Assembly (NCBI GenBank): GCA_023444445.1 | Contig: JAEXMK010000125.1 | Coordinates: 1 to 15,828 of the forward strand | Origin: Pseudomonadota bacterium | GTDB taxonomy: Bacteria; Pseudomonadota; Alphaproteobacteria; Rhizobiales; Rhizobiaceae | Direction: 5' to 3' | DNA: 15,828 nt | Part shown: positions 1 to 8,324 of the stretch, in pieces | How positions within the stretch are numbered: the first letter of the stretch is position 1 | Layout of the letters: every line of letters starts with the position of its first letter | The notes under the pieces: generated by a model | Told to the model about the DNA's origin: nothing | The model's input: only the letters and a program-made list of their open reading frames with translations | The model's database searches: none | Made by a program: the position numbers and the translations under genes

Positions 1-602
1 GCATCGGCTTCCTTGCCGGGGTCGAACCAGGTGTTGGCCCAGACGACCTTGACCTTGAAGTCAGGATTGACCGAACGTGCGCCGAGCAGGAACGCGTCGA
101 TGCCCATCACCACTTCCGGGATCGGGAACGAGGCGATGTAACCTGCAAGACCCTTCTGCGACATCTTCGCGGCGATCTGGCCCTGAATGTAACGGCCTTC
201 ATAGAAACGCGAGTTGTAGGTCGCAACGTTTTCAGCAGCCTTGAAGCCGGTTGCATGCTCGAACTTCACCTTCGGGAACTTCTGCGCAACCTTGACCGTT
301 GCGTCCATGAAACCGAACGAGGTGGTGAAGACCAGTTCGCAGCCGGAGCGGGCCATGCGCTCGATAGCGCGTTCGGCGTCCGGGCCTTCCGGAACGCTTT
401 CCAGGAATGGCGTTTCGATCTTGTCACCGAAATGTGCCTGGAGTTCCTGACGGCCGATATCGTGCGCCTGCGTCCAGCCGCCATCGGTCTTGGAACCGAC
501 GTAGATGAAGCAGATCTTCTTCGCGTCGGCGGCCTGTGCAGCAGGAACCATGCTGCCGAGTGCCGCTGCGGAAGCAGCGAGTGCGATGATCAGTTTTTTC
601 AT
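1..602 (-). CDS. BMP-family ABC transporter substrate-binding protein (3' end outside window)
   Basis: This is the periplasmic binding protein of the ABC importer encoded just upstream. The 200 visible residues begin with a Sec signal peptide (MKK, hydrophobic Ala/Leu core, likely cut after AQA at residue 24). There is no lipobox, so the protein should be soluble in the periplasm, unlike the lipoproteins of Gram-positive relatives. The family pattern of BMP/PnrA/Med proteins follows: the VGSKTDGGW start, the FGFMDATVKVAQKFP stretch, ENVATYNSRFYEGRY, and FPIPEVVMGIDAFLLGARSVNP. Known members bind purine or other nucleosides; the ligand here is inferred. The ATG at 600-602 follows an AGGGGT ribosome binding site. 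It lies 87 bases after the preceding permease gene on the same strand, as the last visible gene of the operon. The C-terminus lies outside the window. Confidence 0.93.
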   Translation of the reverse strand, partial: MKKLIIALAASAAALGSMVPAAQAADAKKICFIYVGSKTDGGWTQAHDIGRQELQAHFGDKIETPFLESVPEGPDAERAIERMARSGCELVFTTSFGFMDATVKVAQKFPKVKFEHATGFKAAENVATYNSRFYEGRYIQGQIAAKMSQKGLAGYIASFPIPEVVMGIDAFLLGARSVNPDFKVKVVWANTWFDPGKEAD

Positions 603-655
603 TTTTACCCCTGTCTGGTTTGAAGCCTTGAAATGATGAGTTCGCATCGAATTTT

Positions 656-680
656 CCGGAAACTGCATGACACTTTCCGG
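656..680 (-). promoter_or_regulatory. Intercistronic hairpin between permease and binding-protein genes
   Basis: CCGGAAA at 656-662 and TTTCCGG at 674-680 form a perfect 7-bp stem around an 11-base loop. It sits in the 87-base gap between the second permease and the binding-protein gene. No T-run follows on the minus strand, so a strong terminator is unlikely. Hairpins here in other ABC operons can stabilise or separate the message for the more abundant binding protein; that role is inferred. Confidence 0.4.
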
Positions 681-689
681 TCCGATGCC

Positions 690-1613
690 TTAGCGATCCG
701 GCACGAAGGATTTTCCCAGCGAAGCCGGTGTATTGATGAGCGTCGTGCGGCGATTATGCGAGATGATGACCAGCACGACAATAGTGGCAAGATAGGGCAG
801 CGCGGAAAGCAGCTGCGAGGGAACGCCAATGCCGAAGGCCTGCGCGTGCAACTGGCCGATGGTGACGGCGCCGAAGAGATAACCGCCTGCCAGCACCCGC
901 CATGGACGCCAGGAGGCGAAAACAACAAGCGCAAGCGCAATCCAGCCGCGGCCAGCCGACATGTTTTCCACCCATTGCGGTGTGTAAACGAGAGAAAGCT
1001 GCGCGCCGGCAAGCCCGGCACAGGCACCACCGAACATCACCGCGAGATAACGGGTGCGGATGACATTGATGCCAAGCGCATGGGCAGAGCCGTGATTGTC
1101 ACCGATAGCGCGGATCTTGAGACCTGTGCGGCTCTTGAACAGGAACCAGCCAATACCCGCAACCAGCGCGATCGACATGTAGAAAATCAGATCCTGCCGG
1201 AACAGCAGCGGTCCGATAAAGGGAATATCCGACAATACAGGAAAAACGATCGGCGCAAGCTTGACGCCGGGAAGACCAACGAAGCTCTCCCCCAGCATGC
1301 CGGAAACGCCAAGCCCCAGAATGGTCAGCGCAAGACCGGTCGCAACCTGATTGGTCACCAGCGTCAACGTCAGGAAACCGAACAGCAACGAAAAGACCGC
1401 ACCGCTTGCGATACCCGCCAGAATGCCGAGATAGGGCGAGCCGGTCAGATGGGCGGCAGCGAAAGCGCAGACCGCACCGATGATCATCATGCCCTCGACG
1501 CCAAGATTGAGAACGCCAGCACGTTCCGTCACCAGTTCGCCCGATGCGGCAATCACCAGCGGCGTGGCAGCGGTGATAACGGTAAGGAGAATGGCCTGAA
1601 GCATATCCATCAT
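690..1613 (-). CDS. BMP-type nucleoside ABC transporter permease (second permease)
   Basis: This 307-residue inner-membrane permease of the BPD_transp_2 family forms half of the channel with the neighbouring permease. It is hydrophobic throughout, with about eight to ten membrane segments. It carries the family pattern ERAGVLNLGVEGMM near residues 30-43, and a cytoplasmic loop containing ALGINVIRTRYLAV, where the ATPase coupling region is expected. It most resembles NupQ/YufQ, the shorter permease of nucleoside importers. Its ATG at 1611-1613 overlaps the stop of the upstream permease by four bases (ATGA), which implies translational coupling. A second Met three codons on is a possible alternative start. 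The family call is strong; substrate specificity cannot be read from the sequence. Confidence 0.93.
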   Translation of the reverse strand: MMDMLQAILLTVITAATPLVIAASGELVTERAGVLNLGVEGMMIIGAVCAFAAAHLTGSPYLGILAGIASGAVFSLLFGFLTLTLVTNQVATGLALTILGLGVSGMLGESFVGLPGVKLAPIVFPVLSDIPFIGPLLFRQDLIFYMSIALVAGIGWFLFKSRTGLKIRAIGDNHGSAHALGINVIRTRYLAVMFGGACAGLAGAQLSLVYTPQWVENMSAGRGWIALALVVFASWRPWRVLAGGYLFGAVTIGQLHAQAFGIGVPSQLLSALPYLATIVVLVIISHNRRTTLINTPASLGKSFVPDR

Positions 1614-2713
1614 GCCGCTCCTTGCTGATTGGTGTTCTGTGTGCCGGCCTTGCCGCTGAAAATGAACCGGATGCGGTAGAAGATCAGCGTATCGCAGGAC
1701 AATACAAAGAACAGCATCAACCCCTGGAAGATACGCGTAACCTTATCCGACACGCCGATGGAAAGCTGCGCCGCCTCCCCGCCGAGATAGGTCAAGGCGA
1801 GAACGAGGCCGGAAGCAATGATGCCGAGCGGATTGAGACGTCCCAGGAAGGCGACGATAATGGCGGTAAAACCGTATCCCGGCGAAATACTGGGCTGGAG
1901 ATGGCCGATCGAGCCGGATGCTTCGGAGATACCGGCAAGGCCCGCCAGTGCACCGGACAGCAGGAACGCGAACCACACCATGCGCGACGATGAAAATCCG
2001 GCAAACCGCCCTGCCCTGGCCGATTGGCCAAGCACGGTAACTTCAAAGCCCTTGAGCATGTAGCGCATCATGAACCACAGGGCGATTGCCGCCACGATGG
2101 CGAAGACGAAACCCCAGTGGGCGCGGCCGGATGCCAGCATTTCCGGCAGAACGGCGCTTTCATTAAAGGGCTTGGTCTGCGGAAAGTTGTAACCGCCCGG
2201 ATCGCGCCAGATACCTCGTGTCAGCCAGTCGAGAAAAAGCTGCGCAACGTAAACCAGCATCAGGCTGACCAGGATTTCATTGGTGTTGAACCTGGTCTTC
2301 AGCAATGCCGGAATACCGGCATAAAGCGCGCCGCCCAGAGCCCCCATCACCAGCATCAGCGGCAGCAGCATAGGCGACTGCCATTCGGGATAAAGGACCG
2401 GCAGGATCGAGCCGGTAATGGCGCCGATGGTGAATTGGCCTTCAGCTCCGATATTCCAGTTATTCGAGCGATAACAGATCGATAGACCGACCGCGATCAA
2501 GATCAGCGGCGCTGCCTTGATGGCCAGTTCATGCAGCGACCAGACCTCCAGCAGCGGCTCGACAAAGAAGGCATAAAGCGCGTTCAGCGGGCTTTTTCCG
2601 AGCAGGGCGAACATGATCGCCCCGAAAACCAGCGTCAGCGCCAGCGCCAGAAGTGGCGAGACAAAAGCGAAAAGCTTCGAGACACCCGCCCGTTTTTCAA
2701 GCTCAATGCGCAT
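1610..2713 (-). CDS. BMP-type nucleoside ABC transporter permease (first permease)
   Basis: This 367-residue inner-membrane permease of the BPD_transp_2 family resembles NupP/YufP, the longer permease of the pair. A first membrane segment lies near residues 14-36. The family signature NIGAEGQFTIGAI follows near residue 87. A cytoplasmic loop with LGQSARAGRFAGFSSSRM lies around residue 230, and further membrane segments follow to the end. The ATG at 2711-2713 lies inside the end of the ATPase gene (11-base overlap), and the stop overlaps the next permease by four bases. The three genes are therefore tightly co-translated. It should work as a heterodimer with the next gene product. Nothing looks damaged. 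Confidence 0.93.
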   Translation of the reverse strand: MRIELEKRAGVSKLFAFVSPLLALALTLVFGAIMFALLGKSPLNALYAFFVEPLLEVWSLHELAIKAAPLILIAVGLSICYRSNNWNIGAEGQFTIGAITGSILPVLYPEWQSPMLLPLMLVMGALGGALYAGIPALLKTRFNTNEILVSLMLVYVAQLFLDWLTRGIWRDPGGYNFPQTKPFNESAVLPEMLASGRAHWGFVFAIVAAIALWFMMRYMLKGFEVTVLGQSARAGRFAGFSSSRMVWFAFLLSGALAGLAGISEASGSIGHLQPSISPGYGFTAIIVAFLGRLNPLGIIASGLVLALTYLGGEAAQLSIGVSDKVTRIFQGLMLFFVLSCDTLIFYRIRFIFSGKAGTQNTNQQGAA

Positions 2714-4274
2714 GTTCGGTGGCTCCCGAATGTGCTGTGTGAATACCGCCCATGAGCAGCCCGATCTTTTCCAGTGTCATGTCTTCAAGCGGATGGGCCG
2801 CAGAAAGGTGCCCATCGGAAATGACCGCGATATTGGTGGCGACCTCGAAGATTTCATCGAGATCCTGGCTGATGACGATGACGGCAGAACCGGCCTTGGC
2901 AAGATCGACAAGAGCCTGACGGATGCGGCTGGCGGCACCCGCATCGACACCCCAGGTCGGCTGATTGACGACAAGGACCGTGGGCTGGCGATCAAGTTCA
3001 CGCCCGACAATGAATTTCTGCAGGTTGCCGCCGGAGAGAGATCCGGCCAGTGGATCGGCTCCGCTCTTGCGCACATCCATGGTCTCAGAAATACGCCGTG
3101 CGGCAGCCTTGATGGTCGAACCGCGAATGACCCGCAAAATACCACCCGACAAAAACGCCTTGCGGTCGGAGCGCGAACGCGCCAGCAACAGATTGTCCGA
3201 AAGGCTCATGCCTGGCACGGCAGCGTGGCCATGCCGTTCTTCCGGCACGAAACCCGCGCCCAGAAGCCGGCGGCCATTGATCCCCGTGCGCCCCACCGCC
3301 TTGCCGCGAATGTAGATCGCCTCGTCATTGGCAACCGGATATTCGCCGGACAGCGCATCGAAAAGTTCGCCCTGACCGTTTCCGGCAACGCCGGCAATCG
3401 CCAGAACCTCACCGGCGCGAACGCTCATGGAGATCGATCGCAAAGCGACCGAAAACGGCGTGCGCGGCGCAACCGACAGTCCCATCACTTCGAGCTGCGG
3501 TTCACCCAGCGGGGCACCCGCCTCGCGGGAAACGCCTGCCACATCGGAACCGACCATCATGCGCGCCAGCGATGCAGGCGTTTCCTTGCGCGGATCGCAA
3601 GCGCCCGTCACCTTGCCATGGCGCAGCACCGTGGCGCGGTCGCAGATGCGCTGAACCTCTTCGAGACGGTGGCTGATATAAAGGACCGAACGACCCTCAG
3701 CCTTGAGCTTGGCAAGCGTCTCGAACAGCTTGTCGGCTTCCTGCGGGGTCAGAACCGAGGTCGGTTCGTCCAGAATAATGAGTTTGGGGTTCTGCAACAG
3801 TGCGCGTACGATCTCGATGCGCTGGCGCTCTCCAACCGAGAGATCGGCCACATGCGCATTCGGGTCAAGCGGCAAGCCGTAGGCCTTGGAGAGCGCTTCC
3901 GCCTCCTTTGCAATCTCCTTGAGCGACACCTTCGGATCGAGCGAAAGGGCAATGTTTTCGGCCACCGTCAGCGCTTCGAACAACGAAAAATGCTGAAACA
4001 CCATGCCGACGCCAAGCTTGCGCGCCTCACTCGGAGAACCGATAGAAACCGGGCTTCCCTGCCAGAGAATGTCACCGCTGGTTGGCGCAAGCACACCGAA
4101 CAGCATCTTGACGAGCGTCGACTTTCCCGCACCGTTTTCACCCAGAAGCGCGTGAATTTCGCCGGGCGCAATATCCAGATCGATCCCGTTGCAGGCCGCG
4201 AAGGTGCCAAAAAGCTTGGTCAGTCTGCGCACGGAAAGGAGAGGCACGGCCTCGGGCGCCAAAGTTCCAGTCAC
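2703..4274 (-). CDS. BMP-type nucleoside ABC transporter ATP-binding protein (duplicated ATPase), GTG start
   Basis: This cytoplasmic ATPase of about 523 residues energises the importer and has two nucleotide-binding domains. The first is canonical: Walker A GENGAGKS near 45-52, Q-loop Gln near 94, signature LSVGER near 145-150, and Walker B LIILDEP near 165-171. The second is degenerate in the usual way for the MglA/XylG/NupO group: Walker A is GVAGNGQGE without the Lys, the signature LSGGNLQKF is intact, and the Walker B-like segment reads VLVVNQPTWGVD. The frame is open up to an ATG at 4415. I prefer the GTG at 4272-4274 because AGAGGGA lies about four bases before it and the family alignment begins shortly after. 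It heads the visible operon, with 200 bases upstream to the end of pcs. Confidence 0.93.
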   Translation of the reverse strand: MTGTLAPEAVPLLSVRRLTKLFGTFAACNGIDLDIAPGEIHALLGENGAGKSTLVKMLFGVLAPTSGDILWQGSPVSIGSPSEARKLGVGMVFQHFSLFEALTVAENIALSLDPKVSLKEIAKEAEALSKAYGLPLDPNAHVADLSVGERQRIEIVRALLQNPKLIILDEPTSVLTPQEADKLFETLAKLKAEGRSVLYISHRLEEVQRICDRATVLRHGKVTGACDPRKETPASLARMMVGSDVAGVSREAGAPLGEPQLEVMGLSVAPRTPFSVALRSISMSVRAGEVLAIAGVAGNGQGELFDALSGEYPVANDEAIYIRGKAVGRTGINGRRLLGAGFVPEERHGHAAVPGMSLSDNLLLARSRSDRKAFLSGGILRVIRGSTIKAAARRISETMDVRKSGADPLAGSLSGGNLQKFIVGRELDRQPTVLVVNQPTWGVDAGAASRIRQALVDLAKAGSAVIVISQDLDEIFEVATNIAVISDGHLSAAHPLEDMTLEKIGLLMGGIHTAHSGATEHAH

Positions 4275-4410
4275 TGATCCCTCTCTGACCGGCCGTGCTG
4301 CTTTCTGCGAAGCATTCCCAAACGGCTGCGTTCTTGTTCCCAATCGCGGTGTGCATTCGTATTCAATGCTGATGCGATCAACCGGTATTGATAACTGTTT
4401 TGCTGCTGCG

Positions 4411-4460
4411 CACAACTGAAAAACAAAGGTACGAAGCCGGATTTACACAACTGAAAGACA
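4411..4460. repeat. Pair of 15-bp direct repeats upstream of the ABC operon
   Basis: CACAACTGAAAAACA (4411-4425) and CACAACTGAAAGACA (4446-4460) differ at one base and start 35 bases apart. They lie between the pcs stop and the GTG start of the ABC ATPase gene, about 140-190 bases upstream of that start. They are a candidate operator for the transporter operon. The repeat is seen directly; the role is inferred. Confidence 0.6.
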
Positions 4461-4474
4461 GTCTTAGCGGTTTT

Positions 4475-5200
4475 TTACTTGGCGCCGAGCGATGGGAAAA
4501 ACTGCAATACGCCGCCGATGACGTAAAGATAGATTCCGGTGACGACAACGCCGATCACCGCCCAGGACGGCGTCTGGAAATGCATCAGCAGCGAATAACC
4601 GCCAAGCGCGCACCAGAGCAGGAAAATCGCCATGTTGAGTGGCCGCAACCGCGCCACACGGACTGGATGCAGGAAATTGATCGGCAGGAATGTCAACACG
4701 ACAGATACCGTGACCACCGCCATTGCCGTTGTGGCGCTGGCATCGATGACGAACAGCGTGAACACCACCATGTTCCACACCACCGGAAAACCGGAGAAGA
4801 AGTATTCATCCGTCTTCATGCCCATATCGGCATAATAGATGGCGCTGGAAACGACGATCATGCCGGCCGCGACGAAGGACCATGGCTCGCCGATCATGCC
4901 CTTCTGATAGAGCGCGAAAGCGGGCAGGAGAACATAGGTCACATAGTCGATGATGTTGTCGAGCGTGTCCCCCGACCAGTTCGGCAACACTTCCTTGACA
5001 CGAACCTTGCGGGCAATGGGACCATCGATACCATCGACCAGCAGCGCCAGACCGAGCCACCAGAACATGTCGACGAAACGATGTTCGGCTGCAGCCACAA
5101 CACCCAGGAATGCCAGGAAGGAGCCGGAAGCCGTCAGAATGTGGACGGAAAAGGCGCGGATTTCTGCGTACGGAACACGCTTGTACTTGAAAAGTTTCAT
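4475..5200 (-). CDS. pcs: Phosphatidylcholine synthase (CDP-diacylglycerol:choline transferase)
   Basis: This integral membrane enzyme condenses choline with CDP-diacylglycerol to give phosphatidylcholine and CMP, the one-step route of rhizobia, Agrobacterium and Brucella. About eight membrane segments are visible. The CDP-alcohol phosphotransferase motif is present in its Pcs form, with 12 rather than 8 residues after AR: DGPIAR, twelve residues, then GDTLDNIID (the G-x3-D-x3-D part). From the Met at 5200 (MKLFKYKRVPYAEIRAF) the product is 241 residues, the length I recall for rhizobial Pcs. The frame is open to another ATG at 5257, which would add 19 polar residues. Neither start has a strong ribosome binding site, so the start is uncertain while the function is not. 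It is transcribed towards the ABC operon and diverges from the ubiH-like gene. Confidence 0.93.
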   Translation of the reverse strand: MKLFKYKRVPYAEIRAFSVHILTASGSFLAFLGVVAAAEHRFVDMFWWLGLALLVDGIDGPIARKVRVKEVLPNWSGDTLDNIIDYVTYVLLPAFALYQKGMIGEPWSFVAAGMIVVSSAIYYADMGMKTDEYFFSGFPVVWNMVVFTLFVIDASATTAMAVVTVSVVLTFLPINFLHPVRVARLRPLNMAIFLLWCALGGYSLLMHFQTPSWAVIGVVVTGIYLYVIGGVLQFFPSLGAK

Positions 5201-5306
5201 GATCAGCGTCAGCGCCCCGTTTTCATCCGCCTCGATATTCTTCCGGTATGCGGCCATTCACCACGCTTTGCAACCACCTGATACCTCTTATCCTAAGGGG
5301 ATTGCT

Positions 5307-5322
5307 GGCATATCGGCATATC
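5307..5322. repeat. Tandem 8-bp repeat in the pcs/ubiH divergent region
   Basis: GGCATATC occurs twice in direct tandem (5307-5314 and 5315-5322), in the gap between the divergent pcs and ubiH-like genes. It is AT-rich compared with its surroundings and could be part of a promoter or operator. No convincing -35/-10 pair was found around it. Confidence 0.45.
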
Positions 5323-5409
5323 CAGGGCGTCAAATGCATCATCCGGCAAGTGGATTTGCGACCACAAAGCCTTTATGCTGGACAGCGTAACAGAAATGGA
5401 CACACGACC

Positions 5410-6618
5410 ATGAGAGACTTCGATATCGCCATCATCGGTGCAGGACTTGCCGGCCAGATCGCGGCGATTGCACTGGCACGCGCAGGACGGCATGTCGCGC
5501 TTGTCGCCCCGGCGGCGGCAAGGAAGGATCGGCGCACGACGGCATTGATGGATCAGTCGATCCGCTTCATGGATCGCCTTGGCGTCTGGTCGCGCATCGT
5601 CCCCTCCGCCGCACGTCTTTCGACCATGCAGATCATCGACGGGACGGATCGCCTGCTGCGCGCACCGACTGTTCAGTTCCGCTCCTCCGAAATCGGGCTG
5701 GATGCCTTCGGCTGGAACATTCCCAATGAAGCACTGCTGTCGGTTCTGCACGACGCCGTCGAGCAGGAGCACAATATCAGCCGCTTCGATGGTACGGCCG
5801 CAATGATCGATATCGGCAATGACCGGGTTTCGGTGACGCTGGAAAGCGGCGAAACGGTCTGCGCAGCATTCCTGATTGGCGCCGATGGCAGAAATTCGAA
5901 GGTTCGTGAAACTGCAGACATCGGGGTAAAAACCTGGTCCTATCCGCAAACCGCGATCGTACTGAATTTCACCCATACGCGCCCGCATGAGCAGATTTCG
6001 ACGGAATTCCACACACCGACTGGCCCTTTCACCCAGGTACCTCTCCCCGGAGACCGCTCCAGCCTTGTCTGGGTGGTCAAACCCGCCGAGGCTGAAGAGC
6101 TGACGTCTCTTTCCCTGGCCGATCTTGGGCTGCGGATTGAAGAGCGCATGCAATCCATGCTCGGAACCGTCACGGTTGAAGACAGCGTTCAGGCCTGGCC
6201 GCTTTCATCGATGACGGCGCATCATTTCGGCAAGGGGCGCGTCGCGCTTGTTGGCGAGGCTGGCCATGGCTTCCCGCCAATCGGCGCGCAGGGCCTGAAC
6301 CTCAGCCTGCGCGATATCATTGCCCTGACGGACTTGCTGGGCGCGACCTCTGACAAGCCGATCACTGCGGATGCCGGAAGCCGGTTCGACCGCAAACGGC
6401 GCGCCGATGTCTACAGCCGCACCCTCAGCGTCGATCTTCTGAACCGCTCGCTGCTTTCGGATATGCTGCCCATGCAGGTGGCGCGCGCTGCGGGATTGCA
6501 TGTGCTGTCCGGCATCGGACCTCTGCGCAGCCTTGTCATGCGCGAGGGCATCGAGCCCGGACGCGGCCTGAAGGCACTGCCCTCCCTGTTATGGAGCGGC
6601 CTCAAAAGGGCTGTATGA
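5410..6618 (+). CDS. UbiH/COQ6-family FAD-dependent monooxygenase (ubiquinone biosynthesis hydroxylase)
   Basis: This 402-residue flavoprotein hydroxylase probably hydroxylates the polyprenylated ring during ubiquinone synthesis (UbiH/UbiF/UbiL/COQ6 group). The dinucleotide fold is at the N-terminus: DIAIIGAGLAG, residues 5-15, with GxGxxG. The second FAD/NADPH-contacting motif GADGRNSKVR lies near 157-166. The third motif, near 281, reads GEAGHGFPPIGAQGLNLSLRD, with Glu where most relatives have Asp (GDAAH); I recall this from rhizobial members, so I do not read it as damage. The ATG at 5410 was chosen because the fold starts at once. The open frame extends upstream to 5248, but that extension looks non-coding. 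Its last 17 bases overlap the convergent permease gene. Which ring position it modifies cannot be told from sequence. Confidence 0.88.
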   Translation: MRDFDIAIIGAGLAGQIAAIALARAGRHVALVAPAAARKDRRTTALMDQSIRFMDRLGVWSRIVPSAARLSTMQIIDGTDRLLRAPTVQFRSSEIGLDAFGWNIPNEALLSVLHDAVEQEHNISRFDGTAAMIDIGNDRVSVTLESGETVCAAFLIGADGRNSKVRETADIGVKTWSYPQTAIVLNFTHTRPHEQISTEFHTPTGPFTQVPLPGDRSSLVWVVKPAEAEELTSLSLADLGLRIEERMQSMLGTVTVEDSVQAWPLSSMTAHHFGKGRVALVGEAGHGFPPIGAQGLNLSLRDIIALTDLLGATSDKPITADAGSRFDRKRRADVYSRTLSVDLLNRSLLSDMLPMQVARAAGLHVLSGIGPLRSLVMREGIEPGRGLKALPSLLWSGLKRAV

Positions 6619-7540
6619 AATAAAGCACGGCCGTCAGCGTAAAGACCGACAGAATGGTCGAGATCAGAATGGTGGCTGACGCCCTCTCCTGCCAGACATG
6701 ATATTGCTGGCCGATGACGAACACATTCGTCGCGGTCGGCAAGCCCGCCAGGAGAACGGTGGAGTAAATCCAGACCGGCTCGAACCGTCCGAGAGCGGTA
6801 AGAAAGACGTAAACCAGAACGGGATGCAGGATCAGCTTTGCCGGCACGATATAGCTGATTTCAACGGGTACACGCTTCATCGGTCTGAGCGCCAGGGTGA
6901 CGCCCATGGCGAACAATGCACAGGGTGCTGCCGACTGTGCCAGATAATCAACGAGACGCTGCAGAGGCTCCGGCGGCTGCCACGAAAAGGCTGCAGCAGC
7001 AAAGCCGGCAATGACCGAAACAATGAACGGATGGGTCAAGACCTTTCGCGTTACATCCAGCGCCAGCCTGGCCGGCGAGCGCTTGTCGCCGCCGGAAAAA
7101 GCCATCATCGCCGGCGCCACGATGAAGTGCATCGCGTTCTCCAGGCAGACGATCAGCGCAACAGGGACAGCCGCCTTTTCGCCAATGGCAAGAAGGGCAA
7201 GCCCCGGCCCCATATAGCCGATATTTCCGTAACTTGCGGCAAAACTCTGAATCGTTGTCTCAGCAAGACTGTTGCCCCGCAAGAACCGGCCGATGAGGAA
7301 AACCAGCACGAATATGCCATAGGTGCAGACGAGACTGGCAGCGACAAAATCCATGCGCGCCAGTTGTTCGACCGGGGTTTTCGATACGAGCTTGAAAAAC
7401 AGCGCCGGCAGCGCGGCATAGATGATGAAGATATTGAGCCAGCCCATCGCTTCGATGGGCTGTTTGCTGATGCGCGCCGCGACATAACCAATGAAGATCA
7501 GGCCGAAAAACGGCAGCAACAATCCCACGATGGCGGCCAC
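6602..7540 (-). CDS. AEC (auxin efflux carrier) family permease, GTG start
   Basis: This 312-residue inner-membrane protein has about ten hydrophobic segments in two halves, separated by a polar stretch near residues 150-165 (GGDKRSPARLALDVTRKVL). The N-terminal LPFFGLIFIGYVAAR and the first-half asparagine-containing segment are typical of the AEC/membrane transport protein family. Bacterial members export or exchange small organic acids such as malate; no substrate can be assigned here. The start is a GTG at 7538-7540 preceded by AAGGGAG at good spacing. It begins 37 bases after the ccdA stop on the same strand, so the two are probably co-transcribed. The 3' end overlaps the convergent ubiH-like gene by 17 bases. 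Confidence 0.88.
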   Translation of the reverse strand: MAAIVGLLLPFFGLIFIGYVAARISKQPIEAMGWLNIFIIYAALPALFFKLVSKTPVEQLARMDFVAASLVCTYGIFVLVFLIGRFLRGNSLAETTIQSFAASYGNIGYMGPGLALLAIGEKAAVPVALIVCLENAMHFIVAPAMMAFSGGDKRSPARLALDVTRKVLTHPFIVSVIAGFAAAAFSWQPPEPLQRLVDYLAQSAAPCALFAMGVTLALRPMKRVPVEISYIVPAKLILHPVLVYVFLTALGRFEPVWIYSTVLLAGLPTATNVFVIGQQYHVWQERASATILISTILSVFTLTAVLYFIQPF

Positions 7541-7577
7541 GGCCTGCTCCCTTCACATCATTCAGAGCAGATTCCGA

Positions 7578-8324
7578 TTAGCCGATTTGCATCAGAATCG
7601 GGAAAGTCTCCTGAAACCAGATCGCCATATTGGTGATGAAACCCGACATGAACGCAAGGCCAGTCAGGACCAGAAGCGTTCCCATGATCTTTTCCACGAG
7701 ACCGAGATGACGGCGGAACCGCACGAGGAATCGCATGAAGGAGCCGGAAAATCCGGCCGCGATCCAGAACGGCACGGCAAGGCCGAGCGAATAGACGGCA
7801 AGCAGCGTCGCACCGTCTCCCACAGTCTCGCGCGACGCCGCCACGCCGAGAATGGCACCGAGAACGGGACCGATACAGGGGGTCCAGCCAAACGCGAAGG
7901 CAAGCCCCATGATGTAGGCGCCGGAAAGCGTGGCCGGCTTGCCACTGCCCTGAAAGCGCGCTTCACGCGAAAACAGCCCTATCCTGAAGACACCCAGAAA
8001 ATTCAGTCCCATCAGAATGATGATGGCGCCGCCGACCTTTGCCAGAATATCGAGATTCTGACGCAGCAAGGTGCCGATGGTTGACGCGCCTGCCCCGAGT
8101 GCCACGAACACCGTGGCGAATCCCAGCGTAAAGAAGAAGGCGGATAACAGCACCGCCTTGCGAATCTCAGGCTGTGGCGTGCTGTCCTGCGTCTTGAACT
8201 GCTCGACGGACACACCGGCCATATAACAGAGATAAGGCGGCACCAGCGGCAATACGCACGGGGAAAGAAAGGACAAGGCACCAGCCAGCAAGGCGCTGAA
8301 CAGGGAAATATCGGCAATGGACAA
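7578..8324 (-). CDS. ccdA: CcdA-family thiol:disulfide transporter (cytochrome c biogenesis), probable TTG start
   Basis: This inner-membrane protein moves reducing equivalents from cytoplasmic thioredoxin to periplasmic thiol proteins needed for cytochrome c maturation. Six membrane segments are visible. The two reactive cysteines are in place: Cys23 in SPCVLPLVPP and Cys150 in GWTPCIGP, each with the family's prolines. Counted from the TTG at 8322-8324 the protein has 248 residues, normal for CcdA. That TTG is preceded by GAGGAG at about seven bases. An upstream in-frame ATG at 8384 would add a charged 20-residue tail with no evident ribosome binding site. No thioredoxin-like or ccm gene is adjacent in the window; the AEC permease gene follows by 37 bases. 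Confidence 0.9.
   Translation of the reverse strand: MSIADISLFSALLAGALSFLSPCVLPLVPPYLCYMAGVSVEQFKTQDSTPQPEIRKAVLLSAFFFTLGFATVFVALGAGASTIGTLLRQNLDILAKVGGAIIILMGLNFLGVFRIGLFSREARFQGSGKPATLSGAYIMGLAFAFGWTPCIGPVLGAILGVAASRETVGDGATLLAVYSLGLAVPFWIAAGFSGSFMRFLVRFRRHLGLVEKIMGTLLVLTGLAFMSGFITNMAIWFQETFPILMQIG

Noticed and set aside
633..1628. A 331-codon plus-strand frame opposite the second permease; similar ones at 4388-5281 and 6698-7636
   Set aside because: They mirror well-supported membrane protein genes, give Arg/Gln/His-rich low-quality proteins and have no domain pattern.
2613..4277. A 554-codon open frame on the plus strand opposite the ABC ATPase gene
   Set aside because: It is a shadow of the ATPase coding strand with a composition rich in Arg, His and Gln and no recognisable domain; the minus-strand gene has all ABC motifs.
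4275..4415. N-terminal extension of the ABC ATPase to an ATG at 4415
   Set aside because: The extra 47 residues lack family similarity, and the GTG at 4274 has a good ribosome binding site.
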